From Geodermatophilus sp. YIM 151500 (GTDB taxonomy: Bacteria > Actinomycetota > Actinomycetes > Mycobacteriales > Geodermatophilaceae): 33,794 nt of DNA. A program made the position numbers and the translations under genes. Shown here piece by piece: positions 9,119 to 16,723 of this stretch; position 1 is the first letter of the stretch, and each line of letters opens with the position of its first letter. Location: positions 341,683 to 375,476 of the forward strand of contig NZ_JAOVZT010000004.1 of NCBI RefSeq assembly GCF_025716945.1, written 5' to 3'. Below the pieces are notes generated by a model that ran no database searches, was not told the origin of the DNA, and worked only from the letters and a program-made list of their open reading frames with translations.

Positions 9119-10096
9119 TCAGTCGTCGCCGTCCTTTGCCTTGCCCTTGCCGTCGCCGCCGCCCTTGCCGTCGCCGCCGCCCTTGCCGTCGCCGCCGCTG
9201 CTGCCCGCGTCGTCGCCACCGCCGGCGGCCGTGTCGGCCCCGGCCTCCGCACTCCTACCGGTGTCGTCGTCGTCCGCCCCGTCGGCCGGCTGCTCGGCGG
9301 CCGACGACTCTTCGGCCGCGGCGGCCTTCTTCGCCTTGCGCTGCTCCTTCTTCGCGTGCGCTTCGGCGCTGATCTGCCGCCCGTCGACACCGCCGTCCCG
9401 GGCGTCCGCGCTGACCCGGGCGCCGAAGTTCGCACCCTGGGGCAGCGACGCCGGCTCCTCGTCGACGTCCTCCGGGACCGCCCCGACCGGGTCGGACACC
9501 TCGGTCGGCTCGGCGACCTCGCTCGGGTCGGCGGTCCCCGGCGGGTCGGACACCTCGGTCGGGTCGGCCACCTCGGTCGGGTCGGCGACCTCGGTCGGAT
9601 CGGCCACCCCCGTCGGGTCGGCGACGTCCGTGGGCTCGGCGACCTGCTCCACCGTTCCCTCCGTCCCGGCCTCGGCACCGACGACGGCGGAGAAGGTCTG
9701 CTGCACCCGGTCGGGCAGTACGCCGGCCGCGCCGGCGCCGGCCACCACGACCACGGCGATGCCGGCGCCGGTCGCGGCCTGCGCGACCGCTCCGGCGGAG
9801 AGGAACTTGGCGATGAGGGCGGGAAGGATCACGCGACGTCTCCTCGTTCGGGCACGGAAGCCCCCCGGGCTCCCCTGCGGTCCGGCCGCGCGGGCGGCCG
9901 GGCTCGACTGGTCCATGAGCAGACCGGTGGCCAGCAGTTCGGCCAGCGCTGCGTTCGGCCGCCCCGGCGGGGAGGCCGCACCGCGCACCGCCTCCGCGAA
10001 GGCGGCCAGTCCGGCCTCCTCCTCGGGGACGGGCCGCCCCGCGAGGGAGGCCTCGAAGGCCCTCTCGACGGCGCGGTCGTCGGCTGCTGTGGTCAT
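9119..10096 (-). CDS. Membrane protein with low-complexity repeats, possible anti-sigma partner
   Basis: No enzyme family recognised. 325 residues: a cytoplasmic-type N-terminus (1-87), an RTRRRR stop-transfer-like basic patch, one hydrophobic stretch with AGIAVVVVAGAGAAGVL (about 100-127), then eight or so hexapeptide repeats of the type ADPTEV (154-201), a lysine-rich patch AHAKKEQRKAKKA (246-258) and a C-terminal GGGDGK triplicate. Its ATG overlaps the ECF sigma factor stop by four bases (ATGA), the usual arrangement for a sigma/anti-sigma pair. No zinc-binding HxxxCxxC motif of classical ZAS anti-sigma factors is present, so that role is inferred from position only. Confidence 0.75.
   Translation of the reverse strand: MTTAADDRAVERAFEASLAGRPVPEEEAGLAAFAEAVRGAASPPGRPNAALAELLATGLLMDQSSPAARAAGPQGSPGGFRARTRRRRVILPALIAKFLSAGAVAQAATGAGIAVVVVAGAGAAGVLPDRVQQTFSAVVGAEAGTEGTVEQVAEPTDVADPTGVADPTEVADPTEVADPTEVSDPPGTADPSEVAEPTEVSDPVGAVPEDVDEEPASLPQGANFGARVSADARDGGVDGRQISAEAHAKKEQRKAKKAAAAEESSAAEQPADGADDDDTGRSAEAGADTAAGGGDDAGSSGGDGKGGGDGKGGGDGKGKAKDGDD
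9143..9196. repeat. 18-bp coding tandem repeats (GGGDGK)
   Basis: Three near-identical 18-bp units at the 3' end of the repeat membrane protein gene encode GGGDGK. Such runs vary in number by slipped-strand replication. Confidence 0.6.
9488..9637. repeat. 18-bp coding tandem repeats (ADPTEV)
   Basis: About eight imperfect 18-bp units encode a Pro/Asp/Glu hexapeptide (ADPTEV, with variants such as ADPTGV and AEPTEV), giving an extended acidic stalk beyond the membrane segment. Confidence 0.65.
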
Positions 10097-10674
10097 CTCG
10101 TGCCTGTCATCGCAGGAGCGGCCGGCAGGGGTACGGGGTCGGCCAGGATCTTTTTCAGCGCCCGCAGACCGCGCCGCTGCAGCTGCTTCACCGAGCCGAC
10201 CGACCGCCCCATGACCTCGGCCACCTGCTCGACGGTGAGGTCGGCGAGGATGCGCAGCAGCAGCACGGCCCGCTGGTCGTCCGACAGGTGCGCGCACAGC
10301 CGCCGGACCTCCTCGGCGCCGAGGCGCGCGAGCGCGTCGTCCTCGACGTCCCCGCCCGCGTGGACGGCGAGGTCCCCGGGGTCGTCGACCGTCTCCGGAC
10401 GGCGGCTGCGTCGGCGCCGGTCGTCGACCAGGCGCCGGTGGGCGATGGTGAAGACCCACGCCCGCAGTCCGTCCTCGTCCCCGCGGAAGCCGGGCAGGCC
10501 GGTGAAGACCTGAAGGAACGTCTCGCTGGCCAGGTCGTCGGGATCGGCGGCGCCGTGCAGGCGGAGATAGCCCGTGACGACCGGCGACAGGTCGCGGTAG
10601 AAGACCTCGAACGCCCAGGCCGCACCGGCCTGCGCGGCGGCGAGCACGTCGTCGAACGGCAGCCCCGTGCGCAC
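10093..10674 (-). CDS. ECF-type RNA polymerase sigma factor
   Basis: Extracytoplasmic-function sigma factor directing RNA polymerase to a small regulon. 193 residues. Region 2 covers about residues 20-85, with DPDDLASETFLQVFTGLPGF and RAWVFTIAHRRLVDDRRR. Region 4 covers about 135-185, with LLLRILADLTVEQVAEVMGR followed by the recognition helix around SVGSVKQLQRRGLRALKKIL. The GTG start has a close GGGGAGG site. It overlaps the downstream membrane protein by four bases and lies 78 bp after the photolyase gene on the same strand, so all three might be cotranscribed. Its signal and targets are unknown. Confidence 0.93.
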   Translation of the reverse strand: MRTGLPFDDVLAAAQAGAAWAFEVFYRDLSPVVTGYLRLHGAADPDDLASETFLQVFTGLPGFRGDEDGLRAWVFTIAHRRLVDDRRRRSRRPETVDDPGDLAVHAGGDVEDDALARLGAEEVRRLCAHLSDDQRAVLLLRILADLTVEQVAEVMGRSVGSVKQLQRRGLRALKKILADPVPLPAAPAMTGTR

Positions 10675-10752
10675 CCACCCTCCCCAGGTCGACCGGCGTC
10701 CCCCCTCTCATCGGCGTACCGGGCCGGTGACCTGACGTGGTCCCCGTGAGGT

Positions 10753-12315
10753 TCAGATCGGGGCGGTCCCCCGCCGGGCCTCCTGCTCCACGACCTCCGG
10801 GAGGTCCCTCAACCGGTCCAGCCCGGCGAGGGCGCGACGCATCCGCTGGTTGCCGGCCAGCCGGCTCCGGACGCGGTCGAGGAAGGCCCAGTAACCGCCG
10901 GTGAACGGGCAGGCGTCGTCGCCCAGGCGCCGCCGCGGGTCGTACGGGCAGCCGCCGCAGTAGTCGCTCATCCGGTCGATGTATGCGCCGCCGGCGGCGT
11001 AGGGCTTGGTCGCCAGCAGCCCACCGTCACCGTGCTGGCTCATGCCGACGACGTTGGCGACCATCACCCAGTCGTAGCCGTCGACGAAGCTGCGGTGGAA
11101 CCAGTCGGTCATCGCCTCGGGGTCGATGCCGCGCTGCAGGGCGTAGTTGCCGAGCACCATCAGGCGCGGGATGTGGTGCACCCAGCCGTCGCGGCGCAGG
11201 TCGGCCAGCACGTCGGCCAGGCACGCCGCGTCGACCCGCGTGGCGTCGAGGTCGGCGAGCCACCCGGGCACGGGCTCGCGGGCGCGCAGGAAGTTGGCGT
11301 GCCGGAAGTCGCGGCCGAGCCACCAGTACACGTGCCAGACGTAGTCGCGCCAGCCCATCACCTGGCGGACGAAGCCCTCGACGCTGTTGAGCGGCAGCGG
11401 GTCGCCGTCCGCCACGCTGTCGCGCCAGGCCTGCGCCGCCCGGTGGACGACGTCGAGCGGGTCGAGCAGGCCGAGGTTGAGCGACGGCGAGAGCAGCGAG
11501 TGGGCCAGCCAGCGCTCGCCGGCCAGCATGGCGTCCTCGTGCGGTCCGAAGGCCCGTAGCCGGTGGTCGAGGAAATCGTCCAGGCGGTGCAGCGCCTCGC
11601 GCCGGGTGACCGGGAACAGGCGCGGTCCGTCGTCCCCGACGAAGGCGACCTCGCCGTCGGCTTCCCAGCGGTCGAGGTCGGCGCGCACCTGCTCGTCGAT
11701 GTCGTCCTCCTCGGGCCACCACGGCTCCGGCACCGGGGAACGCCCGTCGGCCGGGGGCGGCTCGCGGTTCTCCTCGTCGAGGTTCCACCGGCCGCCGACC
11801 GGGTCGGCGCCGTCCATGAGGACGTCGTGCCGGCGGCGGGCGTCCCGGTAGAAGTCCTCCATGAGCAGCCGACGCCGCCCGCGTCCCTCGGCCCACGAGG
11901 CGAACTGCGCCTGGGTGGTCACGAAGCCGCGGGCGGCCAGCACGCGGACGTCGCCGCGGCGCAGCACGTAGTCGCGGCTGCTCCACGTGGTGGGTGCGCA
12001 CACCGACAGCGGGTCGCGCACCTGATCGAGCGCCTCGGCGTAGGTGGTCACCTGGTGGAACTCGACCTGGTCGCCCAGTTCCGCGGCCCGGTGCCGCAGC
12101 GCCGACAGCACGAGGTGCGCCTTCTGCCGGTGGAAGCGCCGCCGGGCGAACACGGCCTTCGATTCGACGAGGAGCACCGGTTGGTCGGGGGCGTCGAGGA
12201 AGTGCGGGCCCAGCTGGTCGGCGAACAGCCAGCGCCTCGTCCCCGGCGCCCGCGCGGGGAAGTCGGCCACGGCGGGATCGGTCCCGGCGCCGTCCGGGCG
12301 CGGGCGAGCGGCCAC
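10753..12315 (-). CDS. FeS-containing (6-4) photolyase / bacterial cryptochrome (PhrB/CryB class)
   Basis: Member of the FeS-BCP class of the photolyase/cryptochrome family, which binds FAD, a lumazine-type antenna and a 4Fe-4S cluster; the characterised Agrobacterium PhrB repairs (6-4) photoproducts. 520 residues from the chosen start. The N-terminal antenna domain begins RWLFADQLGPHF. Four cysteines at 365, 453, 456 and 469 reproduce the 88-3-13 spacing of the PhrB cluster ligands (from memory C350, C438, C441, C454). Conserved core segments include VEGFVRQVMGWRDYVWHVYW and MSQHGDGG. GTG at 12315 is preferred because GGGAGG lies about eight bases upstream; GTG at 12324 would add three residues. 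It fits UV and desiccation-tolerant actinobacteria. Confidence 0.93.
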   Translation of the reverse strand: MAARPRPDGAGTDPAVADFPARAPGTRRWLFADQLGPHFLDAPDQPVLLVESKAVFARRRFHRQKAHLVLSALRHRAAELGDQVEFHQVTTYAEALDQVRDPLSVCAPTTWSSRDYVLRRGDVRVLAARGFVTTQAQFASWAEGRGRRRLLMEDFYRDARRRHDVLMDGADPVGGRWNLDEENREPPPADGRSPVPEPWWPEEDDIDEQVRADLDRWEADGEVAFVGDDGPRLFPVTRREALHRLDDFLDHRLRAFGPHEDAMLAGERWLAHSLLSPSLNLGLLDPLDVVHRAAQAWRDSVADGDPLPLNSVEGFVRQVMGWRDYVWHVYWWLGRDFRHANFLRAREPVPGWLADLDATRVDAACLADVLADLRRDGWVHHIPRLMVLGNYALQRGIDPEAMTDWFHRSFVDGYDWVMVANVVGMSQHGDGGLLATKPYAAGGAYIDRMSDYCGGCPYDPRRRLGDDACPFTGGYWAFLDRVRSRLAGNQRMRRALAGLDRLRDLPEVVEQEARRGTAPI

Positions 12316-12352
12316 CGGCCTCACCTCCCGGCGGACATGGTGGGCCGCCCGT

Positions 12353-12358
12353 TAGGCT
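12353..12358 (+). promoter_or_regulatory. -10 candidate of the lpqE-like gene
   Basis: TAGGCT matches TANNNT and would give a leader of about 55 bases to the GTG at 12418. It lies between the diverging photolyase and lipoprotein genes. No -35 element is recognisable. Confidence 0.35.
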
Positions 12359-12417
12359 CGGCGCGACCCGGGCCACCGATCGTGCGGTGGCCGGCACGTC
12401 CCTGGAGGTCGACCGCT

Positions 12418-13053
12418 GTGAACCGCGCGCTGCGCGCCGCCACGATGGGTGCCCTGCTCCTGACCCCGGTCGCACTCGGCGCCTGCAGCGCCGGCCAGGT
12501 GACGCAGACGGAGACGCAGGAGCGCGACAAGGTCGGCCCGATGGCCGACGTCAACAACGTCACCCTGCGCCAGGTGCTCCTCGAGTACCCCAACGGGGGC
12601 CGCTACGAAGCCGGCGACGACGCCGCGCTCATCATGGCCGTGGTCAACAACGCGCCGGACGCCGACGTGCTGATCGGCATCGACGGCGAGGGCTTCGAGG
12701 GGATCCAGGTCGACGGCCAGGACGCGTCAGGGCAGCTCGACATCGAGATCCCCAGTGACAGCACGGTCTTCGTCGGCGGCCAGGACGGGCCCGAGATCGT
12801 GCTCACCGGCCTGGGCGAGGAGCTGACCCCGGCCCAGGGCATCCCGCTGACCTTCACCTTCGAGGACGCCGGGCCGGTCGACGTCCGGGCGGTCGTCTCG
12901 AACCCCACGCGCGCCCTGTCCCGCGGCGAGCCGTTCGACTTCCACGGCGGCGAGGAGGAGCTCGGCGAGCCCGGCCTCGTCGAGGGCGCCGGCGAGGTCG
13001 GCGGCGAGGGCGGCGGTGAGGGTGGCAGCGAGGGCGGCGGGCACGGCGGCTAG
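12418..13053 (+). CDS. LpqE-like lipoprotein
   Basis: Predicted exported lipoprotein of 211 residues. The signal peptide MNRALRAATMGALLLTP ends in the lipobox LGAC, so the cysteine near residue 23 would be lipidated and anchor the protein to the outer face of the membrane. The body (MADVNNVTLRQVLLEYP, then a beta-sandwich-like region up to about residue 165) resembles the copper-chaperone/LpqE-type lipoproteins. The C-terminus is an acidic, Gly/Glu-rich tail. The GTG start has GGAGG upstream. Position between carD and radA matches mycobacterial lpqE (Rv3584), which supports the name. Function is not established. Confidence 0.8.
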   Translation: MNRALRAATMGALLLTPVALGACSAGQVTQTETQERDKVGPMADVNNVTLRQVLLEYPNGGRYEAGDDAALIMAVVNNAPDADVLIGIDGEGFEGIQVDGQDASGQLDIEIPSDSTVFVGGQDGPEIVLTGLGEELTPAQGIPLTFTFEDAGPVDVRAVVSNPTRALSRGEPFDFHGGEEELGEPGLVEGAGEVGGEGGGEGGSEGGGHGG

Positions 13054-13205
13054 GAGCGGCCCGCGGGCCGCCCGCCTCGGGTCCGCCCGACCGCAGGGTT
13101 CCGCGTAGCACTCCCCCGTCGGTGGCCACCCGTCGACGGACGCCGTCCCCCTCGACGGTCCGCGCCCGCCGCCGTGGCGCCCCGGGAACTGTCACCGCCG
13201 CGGGT

Positions 13206-13211
13206 TAGCGT
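13206..13211 (+). promoter_or_regulatory. -10 element of radA, probably leaderless
   Basis: TAGCGT ends seven bases before the GTG at 13219, and there is no ribosome binding site, so the mRNA probably starts at the start codon. This argues against the longer reading frame that begins upstream at 13174. Confidence 0.5.
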
Positions 13212-13218
13212 CGCCCCC

Positions 13219-14592
13219 GTGCCGTCGTCGACGAACCGGACCGCCCGCCCCGCGCACCGCTGCACCAAGTGCGGCTACGCCTCGGCCAAGTGGGTCGGCC
13301 GGTGCCCCGAGTGCCAGGCCTGGGGGTCGGTGGCGGAGGTGGGCGCCCCCGCCGCCGCCCTGCGCGCGGTCGCTCCCGGCCCGGTCAGCGCGCCGGCCCG
13401 CCCGATCGCCGAGGTGGCGCTCTCCGGCGCCCGGGCCGTGCCCACGGGCATCGCCGAGTTCGACCGCGTCCTCGGCGGCGGTCTCGTCCCGGGGGCGGTG
13501 CTGCTGGTGGCCGGCGAGCCGGGGGTCGGCAAGTCCACCCTCCTGCTCGAGGTCGCCCAGCGGGTGGCCGCGACGGGCGGCCCGGCCCTGGTCGTCTCCG
13601 GCGAGGAGTCCGCCGCCCAGGTGCGGCTGCGCGCCGAGCGCATCGGTGCGCTGCACGAGCGGCTCTACCTGGCCGCCGAGACCGAGCTGTCCGCGGTGCT
13701 CGCCCACGTCGAGGCGGTGGCGCCGACGCTGCTGGTGCTCGACAGCGTGCAGACCGTCCGCTCCCCCGCCGTGGAAGGCACCGACGGCGGCGCCTCCCAG
13801 GTGCGGGCGGTCGCCGGCGCGCTCACCGCCGTCGCGAAGAGCCGGGGGATGACGACCATCCTGGTCGGCCACGTCACCAAGGACGGCGCGGTCGCCGGGC
13901 CGCGCACCCTCGAGCACCTGGTCGACGTAGTCGTCTCCTTCGACGGCGAGCGGCACTCGACCCTGCGGCTGGTCCGGGCCACCAAGAACCGCTTCGGCCC
14001 CGCCGACGAGATCGGCTGCTTCGAGATCGGTGACTCCGGCGTGGTCGGCGTCCCCGACCCGTCGGCGCTGTTCGTCTCCCGGCGGGCCGCCCCCGTCCCG
14101 GGCAGCTGCGTGACGGTCGCCCTGGAGGGCAGCCGGCCGCTGCTGGCCGAGGTGCAGTCGCTCGTGGCACGGGCCGCGGGCGGCTCGCCACGGCGCGCGG
14201 TCAGCGGGCTGGACCCGGCCCGGGTGGCCATGGTCAACGCCGTCGTCGAGCGGCGGGGCGGGGTGCAGCTCGCCGAGGCCGACGTGTTCGCCGCGTCGGT
14301 GGGCGGGGTGCGCATCGCCGAGCCCGCCGCCGACCTGGCCCTGGCCCTGGCGATCGCCTCGGCGGCCAAGGACCGCCCGCTGCCCGGCAGCATGGTGGCG
14401 CTGGGAGAGGTGGGGCTGTCCGGGGAGATCCGCCGGGTCGGCGGCACCGGGCGCCGGCTGGCCGAGGCGGCGCGGCAGGGCTACCGGTTCGCCCTCGTGC
14501 CGCCGGACGCGGGGGCCGCCCCGCCGGGGATGCGGCTGGTGGAGGTGCCCGACCTCGGCGCGGCGCTCGCCGGGCTGCTCCCCGACGGGTGA
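13219..14592 (+). CDS. radA: DNA repair protein RadA
   Basis: RecA-like helicase/branch-migration factor of recombinational repair. 457 residues. An N-terminal zinc finger uses Cys15, 18, 29 and 32. The Walker A motif GEPGVGKS is at 99-106, the RadA-specific KNRFG is at about 256-260, and a C-terminal Lon-protease-like P domain covers roughly 300-450 (ALEGSRPLLAEVQSLV, ALGEVGLSGEIRRV). The start is taken at the GTG that follows a -10 hexamer at leaderless spacing. radA precedes disA on the same strand, as in most actinobacteria and firmicutes; in Bacillus and mycobacteria RadA restrains DisA activity, which links repair with c-di-AMP. Confidence 0.96.
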   Translation: MPSSTNRTARPAHRCTKCGYASAKWVGRCPECQAWGSVAEVGAPAAALRAVAPGPVSAPARPIAEVALSGARAVPTGIAEFDRVLGGGLVPGAVLLVAGEPGVGKSTLLLEVAQRVAATGGPALVVSGEESAAQVRLRAERIGALHERLYLAAETELSAVLAHVEAVAPTLLVLDSVQTVRSPAVEGTDGGASQVRAVAGALTAVAKSRGMTTILVGHVTKDGAVAGPRTLEHLVDVVVSFDGERHSTLRLVRATKNRFGPADEIGCFEIGDSGVVGVPDPSALFVSRRAAPVPGSCVTVALEGSRPLLAEVQSLVARAAGGSPRRAVSGLDPARVAMVNAVVERRGGVQLAEADVFAASVGGVRIAEPAADLALALAIASAAKDRPLPGSMVALGEVGLSGEIRRVGGTGRRLAEAARQGYRFALVPPDAGAAPPGMRLVEVPDLGAALAGLLPDG

Positions 14593-14653
14593 GCCGCGAT
14601 CCGCGTCACAGTCGCCTGGGTACCGGCGGCGGTCGGTGAGAGCCCGTGCCACG

Positions 14654-14659
14654 TAGACT
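14654..14659 (+). promoter_or_regulatory. -10 element of disA
   Basis: TAGACT fits TANNNT and would start transcription near 14666, giving a leader of about 28 bases that contains AGGAG (14684-14688). It lies within the open frame extending upstream to 14646, which argues that the extension is not translated. Confidence 0.45.
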
Positions 14660-14693
14660 CAGCCGCCGTACCACTCGACCGTCAGGAGCGCTC

Positions 14694-15779
14694 GTGCCCG
14701 CCGTTGTGGATCCCGAGGCCGCGCTGCGCGACCTCCTCGGCCGCATCGCTCCCGGCACGGCACTCCGCGACGGTCTCGAGCGCATCCTGGCCGGACGCAC
14801 CGGCGCTCTCATCGTGCTCGGCTACGACCGGGTCATCGAGTCGCTGTGCACCGGCGGTTTCGCGCTGGACGTCGCGCTGTCGGCCACCCGGCTGCGCGAG
14901 CTGGCCAAGATGGACGGCGCGGTGATCGTCTCCTACGACGGCACCCGCATCGTGCGCGCCGGCGTGCACCTGATGCCCGATCCCACGGTGCCGACCGAGG
15001 AGTCGGGCACCCGGCACCGCACCGCCGAGCGGGTGGCCGTGCAGACCGGCTTCCCGGTCATCTCGGTGAGCCAGTCGATGCACATCATCAGCGTCTACGT
15101 GGCCGGACGCCGCTACACCCTCGAGCACCCGACGACCATCCTGGCCCGCGCCAACCAGGCACTGGCCGCACTCGAGCGCTACAAGCTGCGGCTCGACGAG
15201 GTCGCCAGCACGCTGTCCGCGCTGGAGATCGAGGACCTCGTCACCGTCCGCGACGCGATGAGCGTCAGCCAGCGGCTGGAGATGGTCCGGCGGATCGCCG
15301 ACGAGATCGAGGGCTTCGTCGTCGAGCTCGGCACGGACGGCCGGCTGCTCGCGCTGCAGCTGGACGAGATGCTGGCCGGCGTGGAGGAGGACCGCGGGCT
15401 CCTGGTCCGCGACTACCTGCCCGACGGCGGCCGTCGCCCGCGCACGATCGAGGCGGTGCTCACCGACCTGCGGGCGCTGACCGCCACCGAGCTGCTCGAC
15501 CTGTCCGCCGTCGCCCGCTGCTACGGCCTGCCCACCTCCCCCGACGCGCTGGACTCACCGGTGAGCCCGCGCGGGTTCCGGCTGCTCGCCCGGGTGCCCC
15601 GGCTGCCGTCGGGCATCATCGACCGCCTGGTCGACCACTTCGGCGGCCTGCAGAAGCTGCTCGCCGCGACGATCGAGGACCTCCTGGCCGTGGAGGGCGT
15701 CGGGGAGGCCCGTGCCCGCGGGATCCGCGAGGGACTGTCCCGGCTCGCGGAGACCTCCATCCTCGACCGCTACAGCTGA
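14694..15779 (+). CDS. disA: DNA integrity scanning diadenylate cyclase DisA
   Basis: Condenses two ATP to cyclic di-AMP and responds to branched DNA. 361 residues. The N-terminal DAC domain has the catalytic KMDGA (DGA at 74-76) and RHR (107-109) motifs; the central helical spine follows; the C-terminal helix-hairpin-helix DNA-binding part has [19 protein letters not shown] and [15 protein letters not shown] at 14694 is preferred because AGGAG lies five bases upstream. It follows radA by about 100 bp. c-di-AMP commonly controls osmolyte and potassium uptake, so the osmoprotectant transporter 14 kb away is a conceivable target, though nothing here shows it. Confidence 0.97.
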   Translation: MPAVVDPEAALRDLLGRIAPGTALRDGLERILAGRTGALIVLGYDRVIESLCTGGFALDVALSATRLRELAKMDGAVIVSYDGTRIVRAGVHLMPDPTVPTEESGTRHRTAERVAVQTGFPVISVSQSMHIISVYVAGRRYTLEHPTTILARANQALAALERYKLRLDEVASTLSALEIEDLVTVRDAMSVSQRLEMVRRIADEIEGFVVELGTDGRLLALQLDEMLAGVEEDRGLLVRDYLPDGGRRPRTIEAVLTDLRALTATELLDLSAVARCYGLPTSPDALDSPVSPRGFRLLARVPRLPSGIIDRLVDHFGGLQKLLAATIEDLLAVEGVGEARARGIREGLSRLAETSILDRYS

Positions 15780-15828
15780 CCGCCCGAGCGGCGCGGCATG
15801 CGAAGCATCCCGCGCTTCGCCCGGGCGG
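15780..15828. terminator. Long imperfect hairpin between disA and the convergent membrane protein gene
   Basis: Starts on the base after the disA stop. CCGCCC (15780-15785) pairs with GGGCGG (15823-15828), GCGCGG with CCGCGC inside, and ATGC-GAA-GCAT (15798-15808) forms the tip. No U-run. It probably ends transcription from disA and perhaps the opposing gene. Confidence 0.5.
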
Positions 15829-15840
15829 AACAGGTAGGCG

Positions 15841-15903
15841 CTCGGCGAAGCCGAGGCGACACACACCGAAGGTGGGCCACCGAAGGTGGAGCACCGAAGG
15901 TGG
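15841..15903. repeat. Array of GAA-triloop mini-hairpins
   Basis: CTCGGC-GAA-GCCGAG (15841-15855) is followed by three copies of CACCGAAGGTGG at 15864, 15878 and 15892, a strict 14-bp period. Each forms a short stem closed by C(GAA)G. With the tip of the terminator hairpin this makes five consecutive stems with the same loop in about 110 bases. There is no coding frame here. Confidence 0.6.
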
Positions 15904-15939
15904 GTCCGGCGGTCCCGCGTGCCGACCCGCTCCTGCGGA

Positions 15940-16647
15940 TCAGCCGATCCGGAGCCCGGCGTCCGGCGTCGTCTTGGTGTCCAGACGCCCGCGGACGACG
16001 TAGTCGCCCGCCGGTGGCGTCGCGCGGGCTGCCGAGCAGCTCGGCTCGCTGGTCCGCCCGCTCCACGCCACGGGGAAGGTGACCGTCTCCCCGGGCGCGA
16101 GGGTCCGCGTGTCGTCGCTGCTCTCGGGGATGCAGTCGTGACTGCCCCACACGCGGTTGCCGCCGGCGTCGACCAGGACGAGCTCCTGCAGCTCCTTGTC
16201 CAGCGCCCGCGTGCACGGCACCGGCGAGGTGTTGGTCACCACGAGCTCCAGGGTGGGCCCGTCGCCGACGGCGATGCTGCCCGGCGTCCGGACCTCGAGG
16301 CCGATCATGTCGTCGCTGCACGGCCCCCCGGGGCTCGGAGCGGCCTCGGCGGGCGCCTCCTCCGGCGCCCGTTCCTCGGGCGGTGCGACGGTGGTCCGCG
16401 CCCCGGGATCGGGCGTGCGGACACCGGCCAGCGAGGGCAGCACCCGCTCGAGCTGCGGCGGTGCCGCTGGGGACCGGGACGCTTCGGGCGACGTCCCCGC
16501 GGCGGTCGCTCCGCCGTCGTCCCCGCGGGAGGTGGCCGCGAGCACCAGCCAGCCCGCTCCACCGAGGAGCGCCAGCAGCACGATCAGCACGAGCGCCCTG
16601 CGCCGCCAGTAGACGGCGGCGGGCAGGTCGCCGACCGGGTGCAACAC
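15940..16647 (-). CDS. Single-pass membrane protein with extracytoplasmic DUF4232-like domain (Rv3587c-like)
   Basis: 235 residues. A short cytoplasmic N-terminus (MLHPVGDLPAAVYWRRRA) precedes one transmembrane helix (ALVLIVLLALLGGAGWLVLA). An Ala/Pro/Thr-rich linker (about 40-105) leads to a C-terminal beta-sandwich-like domain starting CSDDMIGLEVRTPG, with LELVVTNTSPVPC and LAPGETVTFPVAWSG. Its four cysteines could form two disulfides outside the cell. The GTG at 16647 is chosen because it places the helix near the N-terminus; the frame is open upstream but runs antisense to mutY. The location between disA and mutY matches Rv3587c. No function is established. Confidence 0.8.
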   Translation of the reverse strand: MLHPVGDLPAAVYWRRRALVLIVLLALLGGAGWLVLAATSRGDDGGATAAGTSPEASRSPAAPPQLERVLPSLAGVRTPDPGARTTVAPPEERAPEEAPAEAAPSPGGPCSDDMIGLEVRTPGSIAVGDGPTLELVVTNTSPVPCTRALDKELQELVLVDAGGNRVWGSHDCIPESSDDTRTLAPGETVTFPVAWSGRTSEPSCSAARATPPAGDYVVRGRLDTKTTPDAGLRIG

Positions 16648-16723
16648 CCCGGGAACGGTAGTCCGCGGCCCTCGGCGGCGCGCACCGGCACGCCGCCGGC
16701 CCCGGACGGCACACTGGGTACTC

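Noticed and set aside
13184-13211. GGGAAC followed by GTT upstream of radA, considered as an ECF (SigR/SigH-type) promoter
   Set aside because: The spacing between the two elements is about 14 bases instead of 18-19; the TAGCGT -10 with leaderless spacing explains the start better.
15864-15903. Three regularly spaced 12-base repeats, considered as a CRISPR-like array
   Set aside because: Spacers are only two bases and each repeat is itself a mini-hairpin; no cas genes are nearby.
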